NCBI GenBank assembly: GCA_015061575.1
Contig: SUWF01000005.1
Location: 1 to 64,000, forward strand
Direction: 5' to 3'
Source of the DNA: Lentisphaerota bacterium
Lineage (GTDB): Bacteria > Verrucomicrobiota > Lentisphaeria > Victivallales > Victivallaceae
Length of the DNA stretch: 64,000 nucleotides
A program made the translations under genes and the position numbers. Shown here one piece after another: positions 17,620-25,894 of this stretch (position 1 is the stretch's first letter; each line of letters opens with the position of its first letter). The notes beneath the pieces are model-generated. The model did not search any database, was not told where the DNA came from, and saw nothing but the letters and a program-made list of their open reading frames with translations.

Positions 17620-18060
17620 ATGAAAAATATGTTGTTCAAACTGATCGTGGTCGGTCGGGTAAAGGATGTGCATTATCAGGCCAAGATCAATGAATTTATA
17701 CAGCGCTTGAACGCTTTCGGCAAGATCGAAATCCAGGAGCTGCGGGATGATACGGTGGAAAAAGAGTCCGCCGCCATTCTCAAAGCTTTGGAAAATGAAC
17801 GCGGCTGGGTGGTGATATTGGATGAACGCGGCGAAAATATAACCTCAGTGGAACTGGCCAATAAGTTCAGCAGCTGTGACCGCAAGATCGTGCTGGTGAT
17901 CGGCGGAGCGTTTGGTTTTACCGATGAAGTCCGCAAACGGGCGGATTATCTGCTGGCGCTATCCAAATTCACCGTAACGCACGAAATGGCCCGTCTGCTG
18001 CTGGCCGAACAGCTCTACCGGGCCTGCACAATAATCGCCGGAAAAAAATACCATCACTGA
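17620..18060 (+). CDS. rlmH: 23S rRNA pseudouridine-1915 N3-methyltransferase
   Basis: This is a SPOUT-class methyltransferase that modifies helix 69 of 23S rRNA. The 146 residues from the ATG at 17620 (GGAGG at 17608-17612) show the central LVIGGAFGF SAM-knot strand, LSKFTVTHEMARLLLAEQLYRA and the family's C-terminal KYHH. A longer reading from 17584 adds 12 residues but would place the Shine-Dalgarno inside the gene. It is isolated, with no operon partner. Confidence 0.93.
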   Translation: MKNMLFKLIVVGRVKDVHYQAKINEFIQRLNAFGKIEIQELRDDTVEKESAAILKALENERGWVVILDERGENITSVELANKFSSCDRKIVLVIGGAFGFTDEVRKRADYLLALSKFTVTHEMARLLLAEQLYRACTIIAGKKYHH

Positions 18061-18200
18061 GAACCAGCCCAAAATATACGAGTTGAAAGTTATTATTAAA
18101 TTAATACTATAACTGCTGTATTTATACAAACAAATATATAACAAACACCAAAAGCTTAGAATACAAGCCGGGGAGCGGCCGCCGGACCAGTCAACCGGTA

Positions 18201-18245
18201 AAAAAACAACTGGCCTTACTGCCGGATAATAAGCAATAAGGCCAG
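18201..18245 (-). terminator. Intrinsic terminator after the lipoprotein gene
   Basis: CTGGCCTTA (18210-18218) pairs with TAAGGCCAG (18237-18245). On the - strand the stem is followed by TTGTTTTTTT. The 230-base gap 18061-18290 holds only this and AT-rich sequence. Confidence 0.65.
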
Positions 18246-18290
18246 AAAAAGTTTGCCGGAAAACAAGTTGTTTTTTACGTTTCCGGGAGG

Positions 18291-18929
18291 TTATTCCCAA
18301 TCCAGATCAAAGCTGCTTTCGGCGCTTTGGCGGATTTCCAGCGGCATATTGTGGGATTTAAATGGTATGAGCAATATCGTCCAATTGGTAAAGTAGGTGG
18401 AGGCTTCCAATCCGGAGATGATCTTGACCGGTTTGCGGGTGGCGGCTTCCAGGATATTGAACGAAAAACGTCCGAATCCGGTACGGGTCAGTTTTTGGAA
18501 CAGCGGTATTTCCGGAATGGCGATACTCAGTGTGGTATCAGGCACCGGCACCGGGAAGGTCGGGGTACCGATCATAAATTTATTCAAATCAGTTGCCAGC
18601 ACGCCGCAGATGATTTGTACAGTCAAATCGGCTTCTTTGATATCCCGGGTAACGATCAAACCGTGGCTGGCCAGGTGCATTTCAAAGACTCCCTGCACAT
18701 AGGGTTTATCGACTTGCGGCGCCAGATAATCGTATTCAATAAAGATCTTTTTACCGAAAAACGGACTGAAATCCGCATGTTTGATCGCCTGATCGACCAC
18801 AGTGGAAATCAAAAACTGCTCCACGGCGGTTCGCCCGGTTTCTGTAACCCGGGGCGCGGAACAACCGCTCAATATCAATGCTGCCAGAGTTACACTGCAT
18901 ACCAATAAAGACAAACGTCCCATTCTCAT
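18291..18929 (-). CDS. Lipoprotein of unknown function
   Basis: GGAGG about 8 bases upstream sets the ATG at 18929 and gives 212 residues. The N-terminus (MRMGRLSLLVCSVTLAALIL) ends in a clear lipobox, LSGC. The mature part is a compact alpha/beta domain of about 185 residues with no family I can name with confidence. It resembles small PVC/Planctomycete lipoproteins that begin with a conserved RTAVEQ-like helix. It is probably anchored in the outer or inner membrane. Neighbours give no clue. Confidence 0.8.
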   Translation of the reverse strand: MRMGRLSLLVCSVTLAALILSGCSAPRVTETGRTAVEQFLISTVVDQAIKHADFSPFFGKKIFIEYDYLAPQVDKPYVQGVFEMHLASHGLIVTRDIKEADLTVQIICGVLATDLNKFMIGTPTFPVPVPDTTLSIAIPEIPLFQKLTRTGFGRFSFNILEAATRKPVKIISGLEASTYFTNWTILLIPFKSHNMPLEIRQSAESSFDLDWE

Positions 18930-18974
18930 TGTCGAATCCTCCAAATCCCGTAAGTTATTTTCTGCAAAACTAAT

Positions 18975-19014
18975 GAGGTAATTTCAAAAATCTCATGATT
19001 TTTGCAATTACCTC
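18975..19014. repeat. Long hairpin upstream of the lipoprotein gene
   Basis: Two 18-base arms (18975-18992 and 18997-19014) are complementary except at one position, around a TCAT loop. It lies 46 bases before the lipoprotein ATG. It could be an operator, an attenuator or a small mobile palindrome. Confidence 0.6.
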
Positions 19015-19173
19015 TGCCATTTAAAATAGCATAATTTGCTGAAAAATCAAATTTTCGGATGGTTTTAGCAGCGCTTGTCTGTGTGTGGGAGAGCGGAGTT
19101 GGTTGGATTGCCGTGAGCTGCCCCGGTTCCGGGGAGGGCGCTGCCGGCGGGAGTATCTATATTACTGCAAACA

Positions 19174-19207
19174 GGCTGTTGCAAAACTCAACAGTTTGGC
19201 AACAGCC
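19174..19207 (-). terminator. Hairpin downstream of thi4
   Basis: The 15-base arms 19174-19188 and 19193-19207 have one mismatch and a 4-base loop. They lie 18 bases beyond the thi4 stop. On the - strand only TGTTTG follows, so the terminator call is moderate. Confidence 0.5.
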
Positions 19208-19224
19208 CAGCTCCCGGAAAAAAA

Positions 19225-20013
19225 TTATTTGCCCAGTTTGGCGATGACTGCTTCGGCAACTTTTTTGCCCGAAAGCAGCATCCCGCCGAAAATCGGCCCC
19301 ATCCGGTAGCCGCCGGAACAGTTGTTGGCACTCATGCCGCAGGCAAACAGCCCCGGGAAATACTCTTTGGTGTTTTCAACAGTGGAGGCTTCGCCGCTGT
19401 CTACCCACATCGGGCGTTCGCCCATGACTTGACCGGTGGCGGTATCGATTTTTATTTGCGCTTTATCGGTCGCCATGCGGATGATTTCGCTGGGGTGACC
19501 GGTACCGTCGATGACCGCTTCGGCGATCACCGTCAGCGGATCAACGTGCATACCCAGCCGTTCCACCGGAGTCCAGTTGATGACCAGGCCGTTGACTTTG
19601 CCATTTTTGAAGACAATATCTTCCACGCTTACCGAGTTGAAAATTTTTGCTCCGGCGTGGACTGCCCCATAAATCAGAGCCGAAGCCATTTCCACAGAGT
19701 CCAGCGTGTGGTAGCCGGGAGCGTCGGCTAATTCGCTGTGGCGGATGTTGAATTTATCCAGAATCGCTATGGCTGAATCCTGCACAACTACTTCGTTGAA
19801 CAGCATTCCGCCGCCCCAGGTGCCGCCGCCGGGAGCCAGTTTGCGCTCAAAAACAGCTACTTTTACTCCGGCTTCGGCCAGATAACGGGCGGCCACCATG
19901 GCGGACGGGCCGCCGCCGACAATGGCGGCATCAACGGTAAGACTGTCAGCGAATTTGTTGCTGAAACTGCGGACAATGGCATTGGAAATAACATTTTCAA
20001 TCGCCTTGCTCAT
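19225..20013 (-). CDS. thi4: Thiamine thiazole synthase (Thi4)
   Basis: It builds the thiazole moiety of thiamine from NAD, glycine and a sulfur source. The 262 residues begin with an FAD/NAD-type Rossmann motif ([19 protein letters not shown], 28-46), then the [11 protein letters not shown] loop, TGH near residue 172 and the C-terminal [24 protein letters not shown]. The segment after TGH, where yeast Thi4 carries its sulfur-donor Cys, has no Cys. This fits the catalytic, sulfide-dependent type described from anaerobic archaea and bacteria. The gene is preceded by a TPP riboswitch on the same strand. thiE lies elsewhere in the window (55873-56523). Confidence 0.92.
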   Translation of the reverse strand: MSKAIENVISNAIVRSFSNKFADSLTVDAAIVGGGPSAMVAARYLAEAGVKVAVFERKLAPGGGTWGGGMLFNEVVVQDSAIAILDKFNIRHSELADAPGYHTLDSVEMASALIYGAVHAGAKIFNSVSVEDIVFKNGKVNGLVINWTPVERLGMHVDPLTVIAEAVIDGTGHPSEIIRMATDKAQIKIDTATGQVMGERPMWVDSGEASTVENTKEYFPGLFACGMSANNCSGGYRMGPIFGGMLLSGKKVAEAVIAKLGK

Positions 20014-20028
20014 GATTAAGAAATCCCT

Positions 20029-20098
20029 TCTCTTTTGCGTGAATTTTCTGGAAAAAGTTTTTCGGTGGAAATCGCGTACAGTCAGCCCGCAAAAGAGA
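20029..20098 (-). promoter_or_regulatory. Expression-platform hairpin next to the thi4 ribosome binding site
   Basis: A perfect 11-bp inverted repeat, CGCAAAAGAGA (20088-20098, + strand reading) with TCTCTTTTGCG (20029-20039), encloses the leader between the riboswitch and thi4. On the mRNA its 3' arm directly touches the Shine-Dalgarno GAAGGGA (20024-20030), 10 bases before the ATG at 20013. This suggests translational control by sequestration. Confidence 0.6.
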
Positions 20099-20111
20099 TA
20101 CAGCCAATTGC

Positions 20112-20200
20112 CCGTAACTTCCTACGCCGGCATTACCCGGTTCAGGTTCAAGGGTATGATCTCAGCCGCGGCCAACGTGGCAGCAGCACCCCTGTTACAG
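20112..20200 (-). ncRNA. TPP riboswitch (THI element)
   Basis: Read on the - strand, the element has a perfect 7-bp P1 (20194-20200 with 20112-20118, one T-G), GGGGTGC, then CTGAGAT, ACCCTTGAACCTGA, GGTAATGCCGGCG and TAGGAA, the conserved THI box core in the right order. It is 99 bases upstream of the thi4 ATG. It senses thiamine pyrophosphate and represses thi4. Confidence 0.93.
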
Positions 20201-20305
20201 CACAAACGCTGTGCTGAAACACTTTTAACTTAGCACAATTTGATGCAAATGCAAATCCCGGTAAGAAAAAAAACGCTTGCGCAGCACAAAAAACCGTCTG
20301 AATGG

Positions 20306-20334
20306 TTGCATTTTGGGGTAAGTGGATGTAAATT
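20306..20334 (+). promoter_or_regulatory. Candidate promoter of the hyp-ech operon
   Basis: TTGCAT (20306-20311), a 17-base spacer and TAAATT (20329-20334) lie 67 bases before hypC. The short palindrome TCACC-CT-GGTGA follows at ~20358-20370, and GAGGGAA precedes the ATG. No clear FNR site is visible. Confidence 0.35.
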
Positions 20335-20400
20335 ATATAGAGTTGATAAGTTAAGAAATCACCCTGGTGAAAGCTTGAATGACGAAGAGGGAATGGTTTT

Positions 20401-20634
20401 ATGTGTATAGCCTGGCCGATGCGGCTGATTGAAATATTGCCGGATAATCATGCAATGGCAGATCTGGACGGAGTGATGCGCAGAATAAGTTTGCGCTTGC
20501 TGGAAAATCCACAAGTCGGAGATTATGTACTCGTACATGCCGGGTATGCTATCGAAAAAGTCGATCCTCTTAAAGCCGATGAACAGCTCCGGATCATGCA
20601 GGAGCTGAAAAATGGTATCATCCGGGAAGATTGA
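20401..20634 (+). CDS. hypC: Hydrogenase maturation chaperone HypC
   Basis: It is a small OB-fold chaperone that works with HypD to assemble the Fe(CN)2CO group of [NiFe] hydrogenase. The 77 residues start MCIAWPMR, with the essential Cys2, followed by a GDYVLVHAGYAIEKVD strand pair. It is the first gene of the hyp-ech run and ends 11 bases before the hypD ATG. Confidence 0.93.
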   Translation: MCIAWPMRLIEILPDNHAMADLDGVMRRISLRLLENPQVGDYVLVHAGYAIEKVDPLKADEQLRIMQELKNGIIRED

Positions 20635-20645
20635 CAGGTCGGATT

Positions 20646-21698
20646 ATGGATTTGCAAAGTGCTGAAATCTGGCGCAGTTTGCTGGCTCAGGCAGCGGAAG
20701 TTTGTGCATCGGAGCTCCGGATCATGGAAGTGTGCGGAACTCATACCAATGCCATTGCGCAAAATAATTTGCGCTCGCTGCTGCCAGAGAATGTGCAGCT
20801 GATCTCCGGCCCCGGGTGCCCGGTTTGCGTATCGGGCGTCTTGTTTATCGAAAAAATCCGCTCGCTGCTGCGCAGCAATATTACTGTGGCGATGTTTGGC
20901 GATTTGCTGCGCATCCCCGGCAGTCAGGGTACTCTGATGGGCGAAAAAAATCTGAAAGTCGTTTATTCCCCGGAAGATGCTCTGGAATATGCCCGGCAGA
21001 ACCCGGAGCAGGAAGTTGTTTTTGCCGCTGTAGGCTTTGCGCCGACTTTAAGTGCGGCGGCGGCTTTGATCATGGAGTGCCGGGCGTGTGGAGTTGAAAA
21101 CTTTTCGCTGCTTTCGGACTTCAAAGAACTTTTGCCGGTTTTGCGGATGCTCTGCGCTCAGCGGGGATTGCATGGATTGCTGCTGCCCGGGCATGTGGCA
21201 AGTATTACCGGCAAAAATTATTTCCGGAATCTGCCGGTGCCGGGAGTGGTGGCCGGTTTTGAACCCGAAAATATCCTGCACAGTCTGCAAATAATTTTGC
21301 AGGCCATCGCCGGTTCCCAATTGGATTTGCTGGTCAATAATTACCCCTCCGCAGTACGGGAAAATGGCAATACTGCAGCATTGAAGCTTATCGAAGCAGT
21401 TTTTGAAGTATCCGACAGCGTGTGGCGCGGTCTGGGCGAAGTGCCCGGCGGCGGGTGGAAACTGCGCAATGAATACGCTCAGTTTGATGCCGAAAAACGT
21501 TATGATCTTACCGGAGTGCAGGCCAGTGAAAATCCCGCCTGCCGCTGCGGCGAAGTTTTGACCGGTAAGATTTCCCCACGGGAGTGTCCGCTGTTCGGAA
21601 AAGTTTGTACGCCCCGCAACCCGGCCGGAGCGTGTATGTCAAGCAGCGAAGGCTCTTGTGCCGCTGAATTCAACTATGCCGGAGGCAGCGATTTATGA
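20646..21698 (+). CDS. hypD: Hydrogenase maturation protein HypD
   Basis: It is the Fe-S scaffold on which the Fe(CN)2CO moiety is built. From the ATG at 20646 it has 350 residues. The Cys motifs are MEVCGTHT (C30), GPGCPVC (C58, C61) and the C-terminal [4Fe-4S] set (CRCGE, ECPLFGKVC, GACMSSSEGSC). The usual GFETTAP segment reads VGFAPTLSA here, a departure at a normally well-kept spot. LLLPGHVASITG is intact. The 3' end overlaps hypE by 4 bases. Confidence 0.92.
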   Translation: MDLQSAEIWRSLLAQAAEVCASELRIMEVCGTHTNAIAQNNLRSLLPENVQLISGPGCPVCVSGVLFIEKIRSLLRSNITVAMFGDLLRIPGSQGTLMGEKNLKVVYSPEDALEYARQNPEQEVVFAAVGFAPTLSAAAALIMECRACGVENFSLLSDFKELLPVLRMLCAQRGLHGLLLPGHVASITGKNYFRNLPVPGVVAGFEPENILHSLQIILQAIAGSQLDLLVNNYPSAVRENGNTAALKLIEAVFEVSDSVWRGLGEVPGGGWKLRNEYAQFDAEKRYDLTGVQASENPACRCGEVLTGKISPRECPLFGKVCTPRNPAGACMSSSEGSCAAEFNYAGGSDL

Positions 21699-22696
21699 GT
21701 GTAATAACTTTGGCACATGGCGGCGGCGGTTCGCTGCAGAATGAGTTGATCCGGCAGGAAATCGTTACCCGTTTCAGCAGTCCTTTGCTGGCCAGTTTGC
21801 CCGATGGAGCAGTCACTCCGGAAGGTCTGGTCATTTCCAGCGACAGTTTTGTGATCACCCCCCGTTTTTTTCCGGGCGGCAATATCGGCAAACTGGCAGT
21901 AGCTGGAACCGTCAATGATGTTTTGATGGCGGGCGGGATCCCCCAATATCTTACTTGCAGTTTGATCATCGAAGAAGGTCTGGAATTGGATGAATTGCGC
22001 AAAATTCTGGACAGCATGGCCGAAATGGCCGCAGCATGCAAGGTTTCCATTGTTACCGGCGATACCAAAGTTGTGCCCCGGGGCAGCGGTGACGGTCTTT
22101 ACATCAATACTGCCGGAGTCGGATTCAAGCGAACCGGATTGACGCTGGGAGTTGAACGATTTGCCCCCGGCGATAAAATCATCGTCAGCGGCAGCATCGG
22201 CGAACATGGCTTAAGTGTGCTGGCCAGCCGGTTCGGTATGGATTGTGAAAATTTATCCAGCGATTGTGCTTGTCTGGATAAAGTTGTGGATGTACTTGTT
22301 GGTAATACAGATAACGGTTCCGGAATCAAATTTATGCGTGATGCGACCCGGGGCGGAGTATTAGGAATAACTGCAGAAATATTTGAAAAATCTGCTTGCG
22401 GTGCTACTTTATATGAAGATAAGTTGCCCGTAACAGCGACAGCTGCCGCTGTGGCCAAGCTGCTGGGGATCGATCCCGGGTTTGCCGCATGCGAAGGGCG
22501 ATTGGTTGCCGTTGTCAGCAGCGAATATGCCGAAAAATGCGTGAAAATGTTGGCGGAAAACGTTGCCGATGCCCGGAGCGCTGCCGTTATCGGCGAAGTT
22601 ACCGCACAGCCCGGAAGCGTAAAAATGTGCGGAGCCTGGGGTACGCTGCGCAAATTGGTTGTGCCGGCCGGCGATCAGCTGCCGAGGATATGCTGA
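21695..22696 (+). CDS. hypE: Carbamoyl dehydratase HypE
   Basis: It dehydrates the HypF-made thiocarbamate on its C-terminal Cys to thiocyanate, the source of the CN ligands. The 333 residues show the PurM/SelD-type ATP fold (LAHGGGGSLQNELI at the start, then SDSFVITPRFFPGGNIGKLAVAGTVNDV, MRDATRGG) and end in PRIC, with the required C-terminal Cys. The start overlaps the hypD stop by 4 bases. Confidence 0.94.
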   Translation: MSVITLAHGGGGSLQNELIRQEIVTRFSSPLLASLPDGAVTPEGLVISSDSFVITPRFFPGGNIGKLAVAGTVNDVLMAGGIPQYLTCSLIIEEGLELDELRKILDSMAEMAAACKVSIVTGDTKVVPRGSGDGLYINTAGVGFKRTGLTLGVERFAPGDKIIVSGSIGEHGLSVLASRFGMDCENLSSDCACLDKVVDVLVGNTDNGSGIKFMRDATRGGVLGITAEIFEKSACGATLYEDKLPVTATAAAVAKLLGIDPGFAACEGRLVAVVSSEYAEKCVKMLAENVADARSAAVIGEVTAQPGSVKMCGAWGTLRKLVVPAGDQLPRIC

Positions 22697-22703
22697 GGTT
22701 GTT

Positions 22704-23057
22704 ATGCACGAATTGTCGATTGCAACAGCATTGGCCGAAACTTTGATCGGTTATATGCAGGAACATAAAGTAACAGTAAGCTGCGCCCATATTTGCGTGG
22801 GGATGCTTTCGGGGATCGATCCGGAGGCGCTGCAGTTTGCGTGGGAACCTGCTGTGGAAAATTTTCCCGGCAGTGGGTTGGATAAATGCCGTCTGGATAT
22901 ACGGATGGCCCGCTTGAAACATCATTGCCGCAACTGCGGAGGCGATTTCGAGTTCGACTCCTGGCAGATCGAATGCCCGGAGTGCAAATGCGAAAGTTTG
23001 AGCCGGAGCAGCGGCAGCGAATTTTTGTTGGAAAGTATTGAGGTAGAAAATGTGTAA
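22704..23057 (+). CDS. hypA: Hydrogenase nickel-incorporation protein HypA
   Basis: It delivers Ni2+ to the hydrogenase large subunit with HypB. The 117 residues start MHELSIA, with His2-Glu3 as Ni ligands. The zinc ribbon is CRNC ... CPECKC near residues 75-95. GAGG precedes the ATG at 22704, and the 3' end overlaps hypB by 8 bases. Confidence 0.93.
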   Translation: MHELSIATALAETLIGYMQEHKVTVSCAHICVGMLSGIDPEALQFAWEPAVENFPGSGLDKCRLDIRMARLKHHCRNCGGDFEFDSWQIECPECKCESLSRSSGSEFLLESIEVENV

Positions 23058-23832
23058 AGATTGCGGTTGTTCCGGTCATCACCACGAACACGGCCATCAT
23101 CATCACAGCCACGAAGCCGGTGCAGAGCATACGCACACCCGGCCGGATGGCTCGACTTATACGCACAGCCATGACGAAAAAACTGTGCGGGAAATCGCCA
23201 TCGGCAGTGCGATTTTATCGGCTAACGACCGGACTGCGGCCGAAAACCGCGGCTGGTTCCGGGCCCGTAAAGTGCTGGCGTTGAATCTTATATCTTCTCC
23301 GGGCTCCGGCAAGACCACACTGCTGGTCAAAACATTGGAAAAACTTACAGCGTGCGGAATCAAAGCGGCGGTGATCGTGGGTGATCAATATGGCGATATT
23401 GATGCGCAGCGTATGAAAAATACCCATTGCCCGGTCACGCAGATAGAAACTCACTCCAGCTGCCATCTGGATGCTGCCAGAGTGCAGGCAGTGCTGGATG
23501 AAGCAGTTCCGGAAGGTACGCAAATACTTTTTATTGAAAATGTCGGCAACCTGGTTTGCCCGGTGGCGTTTGATCTGGGCGAAGCGGCAAAAATCGCTTT
23601 GCTCTCCACCCCGGAAGGCGAGGAAAAGCCGTTGAAATATCCGGCGTTGTTTGCAGCCGCTGAATTGGTCTTGCTGACCAAGTGCGATCTGGAAGCGGCG
23701 CTGGAATGGAATTATGATCTCGCAGTTAAAAATATTAAACAGGTGAACCCCGATGCGCAAGTGTTGCGGGTGGCCGCCAAAACCGAAGAAGGATTGACAG
23801 ACTGGATAGAATTTCTTAAAAATAAAATTTGA
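23050..23832 (+). CDS. hypB: Hydrogenase nickel-incorporation GTPase HypB
   Basis: It is a SIMIBI-class GTPase that drives nickel insertion. The 260 residues open with MCKDCGCSG (the high-affinity CxxCGC site) and a His-rich stretch of about 30 residues that could store Ni. Then come the P-loop SSPGSGKTTL, the Ni/Zn site ETHSSCHLDA, IENVGNLVCP and the LLTKCDL guanine motif (NKxD-like). It overlaps hypA and is followed 75 bases later by echA. Confidence 0.94.
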   Translation: MCKDCGCSGHHHEHGHHHHSHEAGAEHTHTRPDGSTYTHSHDEKTVREIAIGSAILSANDRTAAENRGWFRARKVLALNLISSPGSGKTTLLVKTLEKLTACGIKAAVIVGDQYGDIDAQRMKNTHCPVTQIETHSSCHLDAARVQAVLDEAVPEGTQILFIENVGNLVCPVAFDLGEAAKIALLSTPEGEEKPLKYPALFAAAELVLLTKCDLEAALEWNYDLAVKNIKQVNPDAQVLRVAAKTEEGLTDWIEFLKNKI

Positions 23833-23907
23833 CGATATTAAATAATCAATATGGAATATGCTCCGGAACTTCCGGAAAATACTCCAACAAACCAAAAGGA
23901 AAAAATT

Positions 23908-25878
23908 ATGGAATGGATCAATTGGTTGCTTCCGGTGTTGATCGCTCTGCCGTTGGTTGGCGGGATCATGGCCGGAATAATTTCCAGTGATCGGGTACGT
24001 TACACGCTCGTGACGGTTTTGGCAGTGTTGATCGCTGCCGGCGGTATCGGCGTGGTGTATCTCTCCACTCAGGCAGGCAATGGCGTCTGGAGTATGTCGG
24101 TTGCCCCCTGGATGGCTCACGTTGGCGCAGTTTTGGAACTGGCGATAATCGCTGTGATCCTGATCGTGGCGCTGAAGATCAAAAATGCCTGGATTGCATT
24201 GTTTGCAATTCTGCAGCTGCTTGGTGTAGCCGGCGGATTTTTTATCCACGGCGATCACAGTTCCAGCTTTGAACTCTTTAAAATCGACAATCTGGCCCGG
24301 ATCATGCTGCTGGTCAGCTGCTGCGTAGGGGCGGCGATTTTGATTTTCTCCATCGGCTATATGGATAATCACCAGAAACACGCTCCGGAAGGTGCGGGCT
24401 CGCTGCAGAGATTTTACTTTGTATTTTTGAGCTTTCTGGGATTGATGATCGGACTGGTAGTTTCCAATCAGCTTTCGTTCTTCAGCTTTTTCTGGGAAGG
24501 TACCACGCTCTGCAGCTATGCGTTGATCGGTCAGGATGGCGGCGAAGCCAGAAGCAAAAATGCTGTGCGGGCATTGCTGATCAACAGCTTCGGCGGGGTA
24601 TTGCTGGTGCTGGGCGTGCTGGCACTCAAGTGTCAGACCGGCGGCGAAACGTTCAACGAACTTTTCAGCAAGAGTGTCAGCAATGTGCTGTTGGGCAAAG
24701 TCGATCTGCGTTTGATGGCTGCGGTGCTGCTGGCGATTGCGGCTTTCACCAAATCGGCGCTGTTCCCGTTCCAGAGCTGGCTGCTGGGTGCCATGGTGGC
24801 TCCGACGCCGGTTTCGGCCATGCTGCATGCTGCAACCATGGTTAAAGCCGGGGTCTATCTGGTGATGCGTCTTACTCCCAACTTTCAGAGCGATGTGCGT
24901 GTGACGATGGTCATTGCCTTTGCCGGTGCGATCACCTTCCTGGGCGGTGCGCTTTTGGCTTGTACCCAAAGCAACGGCAAGCGGGTGCTGGCTTACTCCA
25001 CGATCTCCAACCTCGGTCTGGTTGTGGCTTGTGCCGGGATCAATTCGCCGCTGGCTTATGCTGCCGGGTTGGCGATCATCAGTTTCCACGCTATCAGCAA
25101 GGGGCTGCTTTTCCTCTGCGTGGGCCGGATCGAACAGAAGATCGGTTCGCGGGATATTGAAGATATGGACGGACTCATGTTCAAGATGCCGTTCACTTCG
25201 ATCATGATCCTTATCGGCATGATGTCCATGCTGCTGCCGCCGTTTGGTATGCTTTTGAGCAAATGGCTGGCGATCGAAGCGACCATGCGTTCACCGTTCC
25301 TGCTGGTCTTTATGGTGCTGGGCAGTGCCTTGACCGTATATTTCTGGTGCAAATGGATCGGCCGTATCCAGCACACCGGTTATCATCCGGTGCTGCCCAA
25401 AGAAGAGCTGCCCAGCACGATGAAAATTGCGCTGAGTCTGCTGGCTTTGATGGTGTTGGCTACCGGTGTAACGACCATGCTGATTTTGAACAAGGTGTTT
25501 GTGCCGATGGCCGAAAATGTGTACAGCAGCAAAGGTTTGCTGGCCGAAGCCGCAACTTTCCCGGCTTTGATCATCTTTGGCTCCGTGGCGATTGCTGGCA
25601 TTATTCACTACTTTATCTGCTGGCACGGCTTCAAGCGTGAATGGGTGCGCAAGCCATTCCTTTGCGGCGAAAACGTTTCCAGCGAAGAAGTCGAAGCCGA
25701 CAGCGAAGTGCGTTCCTACGACTTCCACAGCGTTGGCGGCAAGATCGAACACTCTCATGTTACCAATTACTACTTCCACGGCATAATCAATGAAAAGCTT
25801 GTGACCGGTTGCTTGAACTGGAGCGCCTGGCTGATCATTCTGGTGCTGATCGGCAATACGGTAATGTCGGGCAAATAA
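23908..25878 (+). CDS. echA: Ech-type hydrogenase subunit A (NuoL/MrpA-like antiporter subunit)
   Basis: It is the large ion-translocating membrane subunit of a group 4 [NiFe] hydrogenase. AAAGGA precedes the ATG at 23908, giving 656 residues with 14 or more predicted transmembrane segments. The Proton_antipo_M core is visible: SFFSFFWEGTTLCSYALIG (with the key Glu), a Lys in FTKSALFPFQSWLLGAMVAPTPVSAMLHAATMVKAGVYL and LACTQSNGKRVLAYSTISNLG. This is the first of six genes in the order echABCDEF, as in Methanosarcina and clostridial Ech operons. Confidence 0.92.
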   Translation: MEWINWLLPVLIALPLVGGIMAGIISSDRVRYTLVTVLAVLIAAGGIGVVYLSTQAGNGVWSMSVAPWMAHVGAVLELAIIAVILIVALKIKNAWIALFAILQLLGVAGGFFIHGDHSSSFELFKIDNLARIMLLVSCCVGAAILIFSIGYMDNHQKHAPEGAGSLQRFYFVFLSFLGLMIGLVVSNQLSFFSFFWEGTTLCSYALIGQDGGEARSKNAVRALLINSFGGVLLVLGVLALKCQTGGETFNELFSKSVSNVLLGKVDLRLMAAVLLAIAAFTKSALFPFQSWLLGAMVAPTPVSAMLHAATMVKAGVYLVMRLTPNFQSDVRVTMVIAFAGAITFLGGALLACTQSNGKRVLAYSTISNLGLVVACAGINSPLAYAAGLAIISFHAISKGLLFLCVGRIEQKIGSRDIEDMDGLMFKMPFTSIMILIGMMSMLLPPFGMLLSKWLAIEATMRSPFLLVFMVLGSALTVYFWCKWIGRIQHTGYHPVLPKEELPSTMKIALSLLALMVLATGVTTMLILNKVFVPMAENVYSSKGLLAEAATFPALIIFGSVAIAGIIHYFICWHGFKREWVRKPFLCGENVSSEEVEADSEVRSYDFHSVGGKIEHSHVTNYYFHGIINEKLVTGCLNWSAWLIILVLIGNTVMSGK

Positions 25879-25894
25879 GGAGCTTGAGCAAATC

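Noticed and set aside
23215-25089. A 624-codon open frame on the - strand across hypB and echA
   Set aside because: It is antisense to well-identified hypB and echA and is rich in Gln, His and Arg without any domain. It is a by-product of the codon bias of the + strand genes.
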